A stretch of 64,000 nucleotides of DNA from Nocardioides sp. URHA0020 (GTDB lineage Bacteria > Actinomycetota > Actinomycetes > Propionibacteriales > Nocardioidaceae). Below the pieces are notes generated by a model that ran no database searches, was not told where the DNA came from, and was given only the letters and a program-made list of their open reading frames with translations. Below are positions 50,962 to 60,612 of the stretch, in pieces. A program made the translations under genes and the position numbers. The stretch spans positions 1 through 64,000 of the forward strand of contig NZ_KK211167.1 in the NCBI RefSeq assembly GCF_000620705.1, in the 5' to 3' direction. How positions within the stretch are numbered: position 1 is the first letter of the stretch; every line of letters starts with the position of its first letter.

Positions 50962-51936
50962 ATGCGCGCCGTCATCGCCACCACGCCCGGTGGACCCGAG
51001 GTCCTGTCCGTCACCGAGCTCCCGGACCCGGAGATCGGTCCGGACGAGGTCCTGCTCGACGTCGCCGCGGCCGGCCTCAACCGCGCCGACCTCCTGCAGC
51101 GCCAGGGCTTCTACCCGCCGCCGCCCGGTGCGTCGGAGGTCATCGGGATGGAGTGCAGCGGCACGGTCGCGGCGGTCGGCGCGGGCGTGACCGGCTGGTC
51201 CGTCGGCGACCGGGCGTGCGCCCTGCTGGCCGGGGGCGGGTACGCCGAGCGGGTCGCCGTACCGGCCGGACAGCTGATGCCGGTCCCGGACGGTGTCGAC
51301 CTCGTGACGGCCGCGGCGATCCCGGAGGTGGCGGCCACCGTGTGGTCGAACGTCTTCATGGTCGCCGGCCTGCAGCCCCGGGAGACCCTCCTGGTGCACG
51401 GCGGGGCCGGCGGCATCGGGTCGTTCGCGATCCAGCTCGCCCACCGCCTCGGGTCGCGGGTGATCACGACGGGCGGGACCGCGGAGAAGCTCGCCGCCTG
51501 CGCGGCCCTGGGCGCGGACGTGACGATCGACTACCGCGAGCAGGACTTCGTGTCGGTCGTGGCCGAGCAGACCGACGGGGGGGTCGACGTCATCCTCGAC
51601 AACATGGGCGCGAAGTACCTCGACCGCAACATCGACGCCCTCGGCATCGAGGGCCGGCTGGTGATCATCGGGATGCAGGGCGGGTCCAAGGCCGAGCTCG
51701 ACATCAACAAGCTGCTCCGCAAGCGTGGCGCGGTCATCGCGACCAACCTGCGCGGCCGGTCGGTCGCGGAGAAGTCGGCGATCTGCGCGTCCGTCGTCGA
51801 GCACGTCTGGCCGCTGGTCTCCGACGGACTGGTGCAGCCGATCGTCCACGGCACCTTCCCGCTCGCCGAGGCCGGCGCGGCGCACGCCCTGATGGAGTCG
51901 GGCGAGCACAGCGGCAAGATCCTGCTCACCGTCTGA
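50962..51936 (+). CDS. zinc-independent quinone oxidoreductase
   Basis: A 324-residue MDR-superfamily enzyme: GROES part with DLLQRQGFYPPPPGASEVIGMECSGTV, then VHGGAGGIGSFAIQLA (NADPH motif). It resembles the PIG3/zeta-crystallin branch of NADPH quinone reductases. It follows the DUF6457 gene by 16 bp. Confidence 0.88.
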   Translation: MRAVIATTPGGPEVLSVTELPDPEIGPDEVLLDVAAAGLNRADLLQRQGFYPPPPGASEVIGMECSGTVAAVGAGVTGWSVGDRACALLAGGGYAERVAVPAGQLMPVPDGVDLVTAAAIPEVAATVWSNVFMVAGLQPRETLLVHGGAGGIGSFAIQLAHRLGSRVITTGGTAEKLAACAALGADVTIDYREQDFVSVVAEQTDGGVDVILDNMGAKYLDRNIDALGIEGRLVIIGMQGGSKAELDINKLLRKRGAVIATNLRGRSVAEKSAICASVVEHVWPLVSDGLVQPIVHGTFPLAEAGAAHALMESGEHSGKILLTV

Positions 51937-51968
51937 GTGCCTTCGGTGCCCCGGTTACGGTTGCGGGC

Positions 51969-52529
51969 ATGAGCGAGCCCAGCGAGCCCGAGCAGCACGT
52001 CGTCGTCATCGGCCCGGACGGCCAGCCCGTCGCCGTACCCGCGTCGGCGCTGCTCCCCACCCCCGACGACGGTGACGAGCACACCGGGGCCGGCGACCTG
52101 GTGGAGCAGCCGGCCAAGGTGATGCGGATCGGCAGCATGATCCGCCAGCTGCTCGAGGAGGTGCGCTCCGCGCCGCTCGACGAGGCGAGCCGGATCCGGC
52201 TCAAGGAGATCCACGCGGTGTCGATCAAGGAGCTCGAGAGCGGGCTCGCTCCCGAGCTGGTCGACGAGCTCGAGCGCCTCTCGCTGCCCTTCACCGAGGA
52301 CGCCGTCCCGTCCGACGCCGAGCTGCGGATCGCGCAGGCGCAGCTGGTCGGCTGGCTCGAGGGGCTCTTCCACGGCATCCAGGCCACGATGTACGCCCAG
52401 CAGATGGCGGCGCGGGCGCAGTTCGAGCAGATGCGGCGGGGGCTGCCGGCGGGCGCGGCGCGTCCCGAGGGTGGCGAGGGGCCCCAGGCGCCGGCCACGC
52501 CGGGCGACTCCGGCGGCATGTACCTCTGA
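51969..52529 (+). CDS. bpa: bacterial proteasome activator Bpa (PafE)
   Basis: A 186-residue ring-forming, ATP-independent activator of the 20S proteasome. The helical core spans about residues 55-155 (VMRIGSMIRQLLEEVRSAPLDEASRIRLKEIHAVSIKELESGLAPEL). The disordered tail ends GGMYL; the C-terminal Tyr-Leu corresponds to the HbYX-like anchor (GQYL in mycobacteria) that opens the proteasome gate. Confidence 0.92.
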   Translation: MSEPSEPEQHVVVIGPDGQPVAVPASALLPTPDDGDEHTGAGDLVEQPAKVMRIGSMIRQLLEEVRSAPLDEASRIRLKEIHAVSIKELESGLAPELVDELERLSLPFTEDAVPSDAELRIAQAQLVGWLEGLFHGIQATMYAQQMAARAQFEQMRRGLPAGAARPEGGEGPQAPATPGDSGGMYL

Positions 52530-52585
52530 CTTCTCAGGCACTTCCTGGACTTCTCGGGCACTGCAAGGCCTGAGAAGTTCAGGAA
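52529..52585. terminator. repeat-rich convergent terminator after bpa
   Basis: ACTTCTCAGGC (52529-52539) pairs with GCCTGAGAAGT (52568-52578). A second copy GACTTCTCGGGCACT lies 20 bp after the first, and TTCCTGGACTTCTCGGG pairs with CCTGAGAAGTTCAGGAA with two mismatches. Alternative hairpins are possible. Confidence 0.55.
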
Positions 52586-52643
52586 TCCCCGGTTTACCGG
52601 GTATCCCTGGCACGGCCGGCCCCGAGCGATCCGGCGGCAGGGA

Positions 52644-53225
52644 CTAGGCCCGACGCCGACCGCGCCAGGCCACGAACACCAGCCCGAGGACGCCGACGAG
52701 CACCAGGGCGGCGCCGGGTGCGGCCACGCGCAGGGCGTCGGCCGGGGCGTCGGCGACGGTGGTGAAGGTGGCCTTGACCGGAGCCGGCGGCGCGGCCGCG
52801 CGGCCCTGACCGAGCAGCCGCTCGACCTGGGCGACGTACGCCGCCGTGGCGGGCGCGGTGCCGCCGCGCCGGTCGATGACCAGGTCGCTGCCCTGCACCT
52901 CGGTGAAGAAGACGTACGCCGTGTCGACCTGGAGACCCGGTCGCCCGCACGCACGCGGCCGGCTGTCGGTCGTGACGGTCACCTGCTGGCCCGTCACCTG
53001 GCCCTTGTAGATCCGGTCGACGTCGACGGTGAAGGTCGTGGTGTTGCCCGCGACCGTGCGCTCGGCGACGGTCCCGGTGAAGACGTCGGCCGCCGCGATG
53101 GTGCGCTGCTGCAGGTCGGCGTTGCTCGCCGGGCAGGCGGCCAGCGCCGGCGCGCTCCCCAGCGCCACGATCGCGGAGCACGCGAGGAGGAGGGCGGTGA
53201 GGAGACGGCGGACCACGGCGCCCAT
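52644..53225 (-). CDS. cell-surface anchored hypothetical protein
   Basis: A 193-residue protein with a signal peptide (RLLTALLLACSAIVALGSAPALA), a beta-rich domain with two cysteines (ADVFTGTVAERTV, VDRIYKGQVTGQQVTV), then a Pro/Ala linker and a C-terminal transmembrane helix ending RGRRRA. The beta domain is reminiscent of small TIMP/NTR-like OB folds, without proof. Confidence 0.65.
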   Translation of the reverse strand: MGAVVRRLLTALLLACSAIVALGSAPALAACPASNADLQQRTIAAADVFTGTVAERTVAGNTTTFTVDVDRIYKGQVTGQQVTVTTDSRPRACGRPGLQVDTAYVFFTEVQGSDLVIDRRGGTAPATAAYVAQVERLLGQGRAAAPPAPVKATFTTVADAPADALRVAAPGAALVLVGVLGLVFVAWRGRRRA

Positions 53226-53233
53226 CTAACAGA

Positions 53234-54034
53234 TCACAGCCCGAAGACACCAGCCAGGACCTGCGCGACGCCGTCCTCGTCGTGGCCGGGCGCGACGTGG
53301 TCGGCCGCCGCCACGACGCTGGGGTGGGCGTCGGCCATGGCGTACGACGTGCCGGCCCAGGTCAGCATCGGCAGGTCGTTGGGCATGTCGCCGAACGCGA
53401 TCACGTCGGCCGCGTCGACACCCAGTCCGGCCGCCACCACGGCGAGCGTCGACGCCTTCGTGACGCCGGGCGCGCTGATCTCGAGCAGCGCGGTCGACGA
53501 CGACCAGGTGATCACCAGCCGGCCCTGCACGACGTCCTCGGCCAGCGCCCAGAACTCCTCCGGGTCGAGCTCCTCGTGGCGCGCGAGCAGCTTGAGCGCG
53601 GGGCGGTCGAAGAGCTCCGCCAGGGGCGCGCGTCGTACGCCGTCGGGCAGGTCGCCGCGCTCCATGAAGCCGGGCTCGAGGTCGATGCCGTCGAGGGACT
53701 CGACGGCGAACGTGGTGCCCGGGACGGCGGCGCGCAGGTCCGCCGCGACGGCGATGGCGGTCGCCGCCTCGATCGGGCGCACCGTGCGCGGCTCGTCGCG
53801 GGCGACGTCCCACACCAGGGCACCGTTGGAGACGATGGCGATGCCGTGCGACCCGACGTACTCGAAGACGACCTCGGTCCAGCGCAGCGGCCGGCCGGTG
53901 ACGAACACGACGGGGACGCCGAGCTCCTCGACCGCGAGCAGCACGTCCCGGGTGCGGTCCGACACCGAGCCGTCGGAGCGGACCAGCGTGCCGTCGAGGT
54001 CGGTGGCGACCAGCCGGGGCTTCACCTCAGCCAC
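53234..54034 (-). CDS. HAD-superfamily (Cof-type) phosphatase
   Basis: A 266-residue hydrolase with DLDGTLVRSD (motif I), VVFVTGRPLRW (motif II), KASTLAVVAAGLGV (Lys, motif III) and GDMPNDLPML (motif IV). It is the last gene of the serS operon, overlapping the GNAT gene by 8 bp. GTG start. Substrate unknown; it is a paralogue of the HAD gene at 54521. Confidence 0.87.
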   Translation of the reverse strand: MAEVKPRLVATDLDGTLVRSDGSVSDRTRDVLLAVEELGVPVVFVTGRPLRWTEVVFEYVGSHGIAIVSNGALVWDVARDEPRTVRPIEAATAIAVAADLRAAVPGTTFAVESLDGIDLEPGFMERGDLPDGVRRAPLAELFDRPALKLLARHEELDPEEFWALAEDVVQGRLVITWSSSTALLEISAPGVTKASTLAVVAAGLGVDAADVIAFGDMPNDLPMLTWAGTSYAMADAHPSVVAAADHVAPGHDEDGVAQVLAGVFGL

Positions 54035-54524
54035 CGGCCGCCGCCGGCAGCGGTCGGGCCATCACGAGCTCGCCGTCCTCGCTGGCACCGCGCAGCTCGG
54101 TGAAGCCGCACTTCGCCAGCACCCGGATGCTGGCCTTGTTGGTCGGCTCGACGCTGGCCCGCACGCGTACGCCGGCGGCGTCGGTCTCGGCCAGCAGCGC
54201 GGTCAGCGCCTCGGTCGCGAAGCCCCAGCCGCGGGCCTCCTCGACCAGCCCGTAGCCGACCTCGGCCTCGGGCACCCCGTCGGTCGCGGGCTCCGGCGGG
54301 CCGAAGAAGCCGATCGAGCCGAGGGCGGTGGTGCCGCGGACGATGTGCCGCGGCGCCCACGGATCGCCGGGCCGGTAGATCGTCGCCGCGTCCCGGTCGT
54401 CCTGGCGCGGGTAGTCGCGGTGCCACCCCTGGCGGCCCCGGCCGGCCCGGATGTCGGCGGCCTCCTCGGGGGTCCACACCGGCAGCGTCAGCCGCTCGCT
54501 GGCCACGGTCGGCGGCAGGCTCAC
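54027..54524 (-). CDS. GNAT-family N-acetyltransferase
   Basis: A 165-residue acetyltransferase of the RimJ/RimL type: TVASERLTLPVWTPEEAADI, GYGLVEEARGWGFATEALTALL (acetyl-CoA binding R-x-x-G-x-A-like segment) and VEPTNKASIRVLAKCGFTEL. Placed between two HAD phosphatases with 4- and 8-bp overlaps. Substrate not readable. Confidence 0.85.
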   Translation of the reverse strand: MSLPPTVASERLTLPVWTPEEAADIRAGRGRQGWHRDYPRQDDRDAATIYRPGDPWAPRHIVRGTTALGSIGFFGPPEPATDGVPEAEVGYGLVEEARGWGFATEALTALLAETDAAGVRVRASVEPTNKASIRVLAKCGFTELRGASEDGELVMARPLPAAAGG

Positions 54525-55354
54525 GCGAACCACCGGTCGAGCTCGGTGGCCAGTCCGTCGTCGTACACGCTGCCGGTCACGTCGTCGGCGGCGTCGAGGA
54601 CCACCTGGATCGCCTGACCCATGGCCACGCCCCGGCGCGCCCACGCGAACATCTCCAGGTCGTTGCGGCCGTCGCCGACCGCGAGCGCGTCGTCGGCGGT
54701 GAGGCCCAGCTCGCGGGCGACGTACGCGAGCCCGGAGGCCTTGGAGACGCCGACCGGCGCGAGGTCGAGCCAGGCCGTCCACCCGACGACGTAGCTGGTG
54801 CCGTGCAGGCCGAGGTCCGCCGCGAGCGCGACGAAGTCGTCGGCGGTGGCGTCCGGGTCGCGGATGATCACCCGGCTCACCTCGGCGGCCAGCAGGTCGG
54901 CGACGTCGGTGATGATCATGTCGCCGGAGAGCTCGCCCTCCGGGAAGTGCGAGTTGACCCGGTAGCCGACGCCACGCTCCTCGACCGCGACCAGCGCGGA
55001 GGGGTGCCGCTCGAGGATCGCCTCGACCGCGGGGCGGGCGTCGAACTTCTCCTCGTGCACGACGTCGAGCGGCGGGTAGCGGAACACGACCGCGCCGTTG
55101 GACGCGACGATCCAGAGCCGCTCGCGCTGCTCGTCGTACAGGTCGAGCAGGTCGGCGACGTCGGTCATGCCGTGCGGGGAGCGTCCGCTGGCCAGCACGA
55201 CGTGGGCGCCGGCGTCGAGCGCCCGGTGGACGGCGGCGTGGACGGCGGGCGAGATCTCCTCGTGCGTCGTGCCGGCACCGTCGATCCACTTCAGGATCGT
55301 GCCGTCGATGTCGAGGGCGACCAGGGCGGGCCGCCAGCCGTCGGGAGTGCTCAC
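54521..55354 (-). CDS. HAD-superfamily (Cof-type) phosphatase
   Basis: A 277-residue paralogue of the HAD protein at 53234. DIDGTILKW (motif I), [11 protein letters not shown] (motif II), [15 protein letters not shown] (motif III Lys) and [13 protein letters not shown] (motif IV) are present. The GTG at 55354 overlaps the serS stop (GTGA). A longer frame upstream lies inside serS and is rejected. Confidence 0.87.
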   Translation of the reverse strand: MSTPDGWRPALVALDIDGTILKWIDGAGTTHEEISPAVHAAVHRALDAGAHVVLASGRSPHGMTDVADLLDLYDEQRERLWIVASNGAVVFRYPPLDVVHEEKFDARPAVEAILERHPSALVAVEERGVGYRVNSHFPEGELSGDMIITDVADLLAAEVSRVIIRDPDATADDFVALAADLGLHGTSYVVGWTAWLDLAPVGVSKASGLAYVARELGLTADDALAVGDGRNDLEMFAWARRGVAMGQAIQVVLDAADDVTGSVYDDGLATELDRWFA

Positions 55355-56616
55355 AGCGCGACGGGCTCCAGGACCTCGCGCCCGAGCCACTTCTGCAGCG
55401 CCTTCGGGACCTTCACGGAGCCGTCGGCCTGCTGGTGCGTCTCCAGGATCGCGACGATCGTGCGGGTCGAGGCGCACAGCGTGCCGTTGAGGGTCGCGAC
55501 CGGCTTCACCCCGTCCTCGAACCGCCCGCGGATGTCGAGGCGGCGGGCCTGGAACTCGGTGCAGTTGGAGGTGGAGGTGAGCTCGCGGTACTTGCCCTGG
55601 GTCGGGATCCAGGCCTCGCAGTCGAACTTGCGGATCGCCGACGTGCCGAGGTCGCCGGCGGCGGTGTCGATGACCTGGTAGGCGAGCTCGAGCTTGTCGA
55701 GGAAGGCCTTCTCGATGCCGAGCAGCCGCTGGTGCTCGGCGTACGAGTCCTCGAGGGTCGTGTAGACGAACATCTCGACCTTGTCGAACCAGTGCACGCG
55801 GATGATGCCCTTGGTGTCCTTGCCGTGAGAGCCGGCCTCCTTGCGGAAGCAGGGGCTGAACGCCGCGTAGCGCAGCGGGAGCGTGGCGCCCTCGAGGATC
55901 TCGTCGGAGTGGTACGCCGCCATCGGGACCTCGGAGGTCCCGACGAGGTACATGTCCTGGCCCTCGATCCGGTAGACGTCGTCGGCGGCCTGGCCGAGGA
56001 AGCCGGTGCCCTCCATCGCGCGGGGCTTGACCATCGACGGCGCGATCACCTGGGTGAAGCCGTGCTCGCGAGCCGTCTCGTTGGCCAGGTTGATCAGGGC
56101 GAACTCGAGCTCCGCGCCGACACCGGTCAGGAAGTAGAACCGCGAGCCCGACACCTTGGCGCCGCGCTCGATGTCGATCGCGCCGAGGAGGCGCCCGAGC
56201 TCGATGTGGTCGCGCGGCTCGAAGTCGAACTCCACCGGCGTGCCGACCCGCTCGATCAGCGTGAAGTCGTCCTCGCCGCCCGCCGGCGCCTCGTCGGCGG
56301 CCAGGTTGGGGATGCTCAGCACCGCCTCCTGCCACTCGGCCTCGGCGGCGTTCTGCGCGGCCTCGGCCGCCTTGACGTCGGCCGCCAGCGTCTTGGTCCT
56401 GGCCAGGAGGTCCTGCTTCTCGGCGCCCTGCGCCTGCGGGATCAGCTTGCCGAGCTGCTTCTGCTCGCCACGCTTCGCCTCGAACTCCACGATCGCCTGT
56501 CGACGGGCCGTGTCGGCGGCCAGCGCGCGGTCGACGACGTCGTCGGACAGGCCGCGCTTGGCTTGGGCGGCACGGACGCGGTCGGGGTCGTCTCGGAGGA
56601 TGCGCGGGTCGATCAT
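55351..56616 (-). CDS. serS: seryl-tRNA synthetase
   Basis: A 421-residue class II synthetase. The N-terminal coiled-coil arm is visible (about 25-110, [20 protein letters not shown] onward to the heptads [16 protein letters not shown]); then motif 2 ([28 protein letters not shown]) and motif 3 ([20 protein letters not shown]). It charges the two tRNA-Ser found 9-10 kb away. First gene of a four-gene operon. Confidence 0.96.
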   Translation of the reverse strand: MIDPRILRDDPDRVRAAQAKRGLSDDVVDRALAADTARRQAIVEFEAKRGEQKQLGKLIPQAQGAEKQDLLARTKTLAADVKAAEAAQNAAEAEWQEAVLSIPNLAADEAPAGGEDDFTLIERVGTPVEFDFEPRDHIELGRLLGAIDIERGAKVSGSRFYFLTGVGAELEFALINLANETAREHGFTQVIAPSMVKPRAMEGTGFLGQAADDVYRIEGQDMYLVGTSEVPMAAYHSDEILEGATLPLRYAAFSPCFRKEAGSHGKDTKGIIRVHWFDKVEMFVYTTLEDSYAEHQRLLGIEKAFLDKLELAYQVIDTAAGDLGTSAIRKFDCEAWIPTQGKYRELTSTSNCTEFQARRLDIRGRFEDGVKPVATLNGTLCASTRTIVAILETHQQADGSVKVPKALQKWLGREVLEPVAL

Positions 56617-56657
56617 GCCGTCAGGCTATCCGGGGTCGCCTCGGGGGCGCGCAGGAG

Positions 56658-58262
56658 ATGTCCTCGGTGGGGGACGGCATACTTCGGGGCGTGCTCGACC
56701 GTCCCCGCGCCATCGTCCTGAGCTGGGCCACGCTCTGCTTCGTCCTCCTCGGCCTGCTCACCCTCGCGGTCGTCGACAACGCCGAGTGGCTGTGGGACAT
56801 CGACAACCGCGGGGAGTCGTCCCAGGAGTGGGCGACCGACGTCTCGTGGCTGCACGACGTGCTCCGGTGGGTGGAGATCGCCTTCGGCACGGTCGCGATG
56901 ACGGCGTACACGGTGGTGCTCGTGGTGGTGCTGCTGCGCCGCTACCAGCGCGCCGCGATCTTCACCGCGGGCGTGATGATCGTGACCTCACTCGCGACGA
57001 CCGTGCTCAAGGCCGTGGTCGCGCGTGACCGGCCCTCGTGGCAGAACCCGGACGCGCTACTGCACAACGGCGCCTTCCCGTCGGGTCACGCGTCGGCGGT
57101 CACCGCCCTGGGCGGCGTCGTCGTCGTCCTGGTCTCCATGCTGGTGCGCCGCAAGAGCGTGCGCCGCCTGACGTACGTCGCGGTCGCGCTGGCGATCGTC
57201 GTCGTCGGCCTCGACCGGGTGCTGCTGGGCCGCCACTACCCCTCCGACGTCGTCGGTGGCGTGCTGCTGGGCCTGGGTGTCCTGCTGCTGGGGATCGCGC
57301 TCTACAACCCGCTGCCGCGCAGCCACGCGGCCAGCGTCGAGCCGCTGCCCGAGGTCTTCGTGTCCGACCGCCGGCTCGCGGTCGTGCTCAACCCGATCAA
57401 GGTGGAGGACGTCGGCCAGTTCGAGTCGATCGTGACCGCGATGGCGGCGGAGACCGGCTGGTCGACGCCGTCGTGGCACTACACGACCATCGAGGACCCC
57501 GGGACCGGGATGGCCGCCGCCGCGTCCGTCGCCGGCGCCGACCTGGTGCTGGTGTGCGGGGGTGACGGCACGGTCCGCGAGGTGTGCGCCGAGCTCGCCG
57601 GCACCGGCATCCCGGTCGGGATCATCCCCGCGGGCACCGGCAACCTGCTGGCCCGCAACCTCGGCATCCCGCTCTACCTGCGCGCCGCGATCGACGTCGC
57701 CCTCACCGGTCAGGACCGCGCGATCGACCTGGCGAGGGTCTCCGGAGACGGCTTCGACGCCACCCACTTCATGGTGATGGCCGGGATGGGCTTCGACGCC
57801 GCGATCATGGAGGGCGTCAACGAGGACATCAAGAAGCGCGTGGGGTGGCTCGCCTACGTGCTCTCGGCCCTGAAGTCGCTGATGTTCCCCGCCGTCCGGG
57901 TCGAGGTCTCGGTCGACGGCGGCGAGTTCACCAAGCACCGGGCCCGCACGATCGTGGTCGGCAACGTCGGCTTCCTCCAGGCGGGCATGCCGCTGCTGCC
58001 CGATGCGGCGATCGACGACGGCGTGCTGGACGTGGTGATCCTGCACCCGCGGAAGTTCCTGTCCTGGATCCCGCTCGCCTACCGGGTGCTCGCCCGCCGG
58101 CCCCGCACCGACGAGCTGGTGAACCGGATGACCGGGCGCACGATCGTCATCCGCACCGGCTCCGACACGCCCCGTCAGCTCGACGGAGACGCCATCGGCC
58201 CCGGTCGCGAGCTGCGCATGGAGTGCATCCACGGCCGGCTGCTGGTCCGCGTCCCGAGGTAG
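56658..58262 (+). CDS. PAP2 phosphatase-diacylglycerol kinase fusion
   Basis: A 534-residue protein. Residues 1-230 are a membrane PAP2 phosphatase with KAVVARDRP, FPSGHAS and GRHYPSDVVGG (the three phosphatase motifs). After a short linker, residues 240-534 form a soluble lipid kinase: GGDGTVREV near residue 301, PAGTGNLLARNLG and GGEFTKHRARTIVVGNVGF. The two halves act on phosphatidate and diacylglycerol in opposite directions, or on different prenyl/glycolipids. Probably lipid remodelling. Confidence 0.9.
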   Translation: MSSVGDGILRGVLDRPRAIVLSWATLCFVLLGLLTLAVVDNAEWLWDIDNRGESSQEWATDVSWLHDVLRWVEIAFGTVAMTAYTVVLVVVLLRRYQRAAIFTAGVMIVTSLATTVLKAVVARDRPSWQNPDALLHNGAFPSGHASAVTALGGVVVVLVSMLVRRKSVRRLTYVAVALAIVVVGLDRVLLGRHYPSDVVGGVLLGLGVLLLGIALYNPLPRSHAASVEPLPEVFVSDRRLAVVLNPIKVEDVGQFESIVTAMAAETGWSTPSWHYTTIEDPGTGMAAAASVAGADLVLVCGGDGTVREVCAELAGTGIPVGIIPAGTGNLLARNLGIPLYLRAAIDVALTGQDRAIDLARVSGDGFDATHFMVMAGMGFDAAIMEGVNEDIKKRVGWLAYVLSALKSLMFPAVRVEVSVDGGEFTKHRARTIVVGNVGFLQAGMPLLPDAAIDDGVLDVVILHPRKFLSWIPLAYRVLARRPRTDELVNRMTGRTIVIRTGSDTPRQLDGDAIGPGRELRMECIHGRLLVRVPR

Positions 58263-58421
58263 CGGAGACGCGCCAGCGGATCCGCTGAGGGTGATCGAGC
58301 GAGCCGCGCGGCTGAGGGACGAAGCCGCGACCGGCGTGTCGAGATCCGGAGACGCGCCAGCGGATCCGCTGAGGGTGATCGAGCGAGCCGCGCGGCTGAG
58401 GGACGAAGCCGCGACCGGCGT
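58263..58421. repeat. 75-bp direct repeat, 84-bp period
   Basis: Two perfect 75-bp copies (58263-58337 and 58347-58421) separated by 9 bp. Each contains the palindromes AGCGGATCCGCT and GCCGCGCGGC. It lies between convergent genes and could encode repeated RRxxE peptides in one frame, but no start or ribosome site supports a gene. Confidence 0.93.
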
Positions 58422-58432
58422 AGGACCGGCGC

Positions 58433-58900
58433 CTAGCGCGGGGTCAGCCAGAAGAGCGGCAGCTCGCGGTCGGTGCGCTCGGCGTACTTCCCGTAGTTCG
58501 GCCAGCCGGCGACGGCGACCGCCCACTTCTCGTCGCGCTCGGGCCCGGAGAGCTCGCGCGCGTCGACCGCCATCGTCCGGCCCCGGTAGGTGATCAGCGG
58601 CTCGTCGGCGACCCGCAGGTTGCCGGCCCAGGCGGGCGGCGTGGCCGCGCCCCAGTTGGAGCCGACGACCAGCCACCCGTCCCCGTGCGGCACCGTCAGC
58701 AGCGGCGTCGAGCGCAGGATCCCGCTCTTGCGGCCGGGCACCTGCAGCACCAGCTCCTGCAGACCGGTCGCCATCATGATCGTGACGCGTCCCCGGCTGA
58801 CCCGCTGCAGGAGCTTGTCGGTGCCGACGATCAGCCCTGAGTAGCGAGGCAGCCAGGGCTGGGCGCCGAGCTTGACCGCCATCCACCGCATCGGGTTCAT
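58433..58900 (-). CDS. deazaflavin (F420)-dependent nitroreductase-family protein
   Basis: A 155-residue protein of the Ddn/DUF385 split-barrel family, with RVTIMMATGLQELVLQVPGRKSG, PLLTVPHGDGWLVVGSNWGA and the final KYAERTDRELPLFWL. These use F420 or act as quinone reductases. npdG at 14035 agrees with F420 use. Natural substrate unknown. Confidence 0.8.
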   Translation of the reverse strand: MNPMRWMAVKLGAQPWLPRYSGLIVGTDKLLQRVSRGRVTIMMATGLQELVLQVPGRKSGILRSTPLLTVPHGDGWLVVGSNWGAATPPAWAGNLRVADEPLITYRGRTMAVDARELSGPERDEKWAVAVAGWPNYGKYAERTDRELPLFWLTPR

Positions 58901-58921
58901 GGCCGGACGATAGCGCTCGGA

Positions 58922-60526
58922 TCAGGCCGTGGCGACGCCCTCGGACAGCGAGGCGTCCGGCTCGTCGCCCGCGGGCGCCGGCGGCCCACCGTGGACCACG
59001 AAGTCCTGCTGCCGGATCAGCACCAGGCACAGCACACCGACGACGAACGCCGTGCCGGCGCCGATCAGCACGATGTGGTTGAGCGCCTCGACGAAGGCGG
59101 AGGTCGCGGCGTTCGCGAGCACCGGGCGTACGGCCGCGGGCGCCTGCTGGATGACGGCGTCCACCTGGCCGCCGGTGACGGCGCCGGCGATCTGGTCGGA
59201 GCGCCCCGCGGCCGGCGTGCCCGCGAGCTTGTCCTGGAGGCCGGCGGCGACCTGGTGGCTGAAGATCGACCCGAGGGCCGCGATGCCGGTGGCGATGCCG
59301 ACCTGGCGGAAGGTCGAGTTCACCCCGGAGGCCATGCCCGCCCGGGCCGGGGCGACCACGCCGACGGCGGTCGAGACCAGCGGCGGGTTGATCATGCCGA
59401 CGCCGATGCCGGAGACGACCAGGCCGGGGATCAGGTGCGTCCAGCCCGAGCCGGTGTCGATGCCGGTCACCAGCAGCAGGCCGACGCCGAGCACCAGGAA
59501 GCCCGGCCCGATCAGCCACTTGGTGGGCAGGTGGTCCATGAAGCGACCGGTGACGGCCGAGGCGACGAAGGTGGCCGCCGAGAGGAAGAGCAGGCGGACG
59601 CCGGTCTCGACCGCGGAGTAGCCGAGGACGTTCTGCAGGTAGATCACGATGTAGGTCAGCAGCGAGAAGATCGACGCCGAGACGCCGAAGGCGGCGAGCA
59701 GGCCGGCGGTGAACGTGGGCTTCCGCAGCAGCGCCAGGTCGAACATCGGGTCCTGCTGACGCAGCTGGGTGACCACGAAGATCGCCAGCAGCGCCGCCGA
59801 GACGACCAGGCTGGTCACCACGGTGCCGTCGTCCCAGCCGTCCTTGCCGGCCTCGATCAGGCCGAAGACGAGCAGGCCGAGGGCCGAGCTGAAGGTGACG
59901 AAGCCGATCCAGTCGGGGCGGCCGGCGTACGGGTTGCGAGACTCCTGGACCCGCGTCATCGAGATGAACATGGCGACCAGGCAGATCGGCAGGTTGACGA
60001 AGAAGATCCAGCGCCACGACAGGCCGCTGGTCAGGATGCCGCCGAGCACCGGGCCGATCGCCACGGCCACGCCGGTGGTCGCGCCGAAGGCACCGAAGGC
60101 GACCCCGCGGTCCTTGCCGGTGTACGTCGTGCCGAGGATCGCCAGCGACGTCGCGAACATCGCCGCGCCGCCGATGCCCTGGGCGGCCCGGGCGATCGCG
60201 AGGAACTCGATGCTCGGCGCGAGCCCGCAGAGCAGCGAGCCGATGGTGAAGAGCGCGGTGCCGATCACGAAGACCTTGCGGCGGCCGTAGATGTCGGCGA
60301 GCGAGCCGGCGGTCAGCAGGAGCGCGGCGAGGCTGAGCGCGTAGGCGTCGATCACCCACTGCAGGCCTGACAGCGAGGCGCCGAACTGCCCCTGGATGTC
60401 GGGCAGCGCGACGTTCACGATCGTGACGTCGAGCAGGAGCATGAAGACCCCGGTGCACACCGCGACCAGCGTCCACCACCTGCCCCGGTCGGTCCCGTGC
60501 TCCGCCTGCACTGTCGAGTCAGCCAT
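58922..60526 (-). CDS. DHA2-type MFS drug exporter
   Basis: A 534-residue 14-helix exporter with LLLDVTIVNVALPDIQ, GSLADIYGRRKVFVIG (motif A) and ATTGVAVAIGPVLGG (motif C). Three in-frame starts lie close together; ATG at 60526 has GGTGG 9 bases upstream. It faces the MarR-MarR gene across 75 bp and is its probable target. Confidence 0.88.
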   Translation of the reverse strand: MADSTVQAEHGTDRGRWWTLVAVCTGVFMLLLDVTIVNVALPDIQGQFGASLSGLQWVIDAYALSLAALLLTAGSLADIYGRRKVFVIGTALFTIGSLLCGLAPSIEFLAIARAAQGIGGAAMFATSLAILGTTYTGKDRGVAFGAFGATTGVAVAIGPVLGGILTSGLSWRWIFFVNLPICLVAMFISMTRVQESRNPYAGRPDWIGFVTFSSALGLLVFGLIEAGKDGWDDGTVVTSLVVSAALLAIFVVTQLRQQDPMFDLALLRKPTFTAGLLAAFGVSASIFSLLTYIVIYLQNVLGYSAVETGVRLLFLSAATFVASAVTGRFMDHLPTKWLIGPGFLVLGVGLLLVTGIDTGSGWTHLIPGLVVSGIGVGMINPPLVSTAVGVVAPARAGMASGVNSTFRQVGIATGIAALGSIFSHQVAAGLQDKLAGTPAAGRSDQIAGAVTGGQVDAVIQQAPAAVRPVLANAATSAFVEALNHIVLIGAGTAFVVGVLCLVLIRQQDFVVHGGPPAPAGDEPDASLSEGVATA

Positions 60527-60554
60527 TTTCATCAACCACCAAATCATCATCTGC

Positions 60555-60612
60555 TTAACGATTACCTGCAGTACGATACGCTGGATCGGAAATTCGTCAA
60601 GTGGCTAACGAT
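60555..60612. promoter_or_regulatory. ACGAT repeats between the MFS and double-MarR genes
   Basis: TTAACGAT at 60555 and CTAACGAT at 60605 are exactly 50 bp apart; a further ACGAT is at 60573. The second overlaps the regulator's own start. They are candidate sites for the double-MarR protein. Confidence 0.35.

Noticed and set aside
54521..56335. 604-residue version of the second HAD gene
   Set aside because: The extra N-terminal part reads serS in a wrong frame; GTG at 55354 fits the operon overlap.
58263..58421. CRISPR array
   Set aside because: Only two long copies with a 9-bp spacer and no cas genes; it is a tandem duplication.
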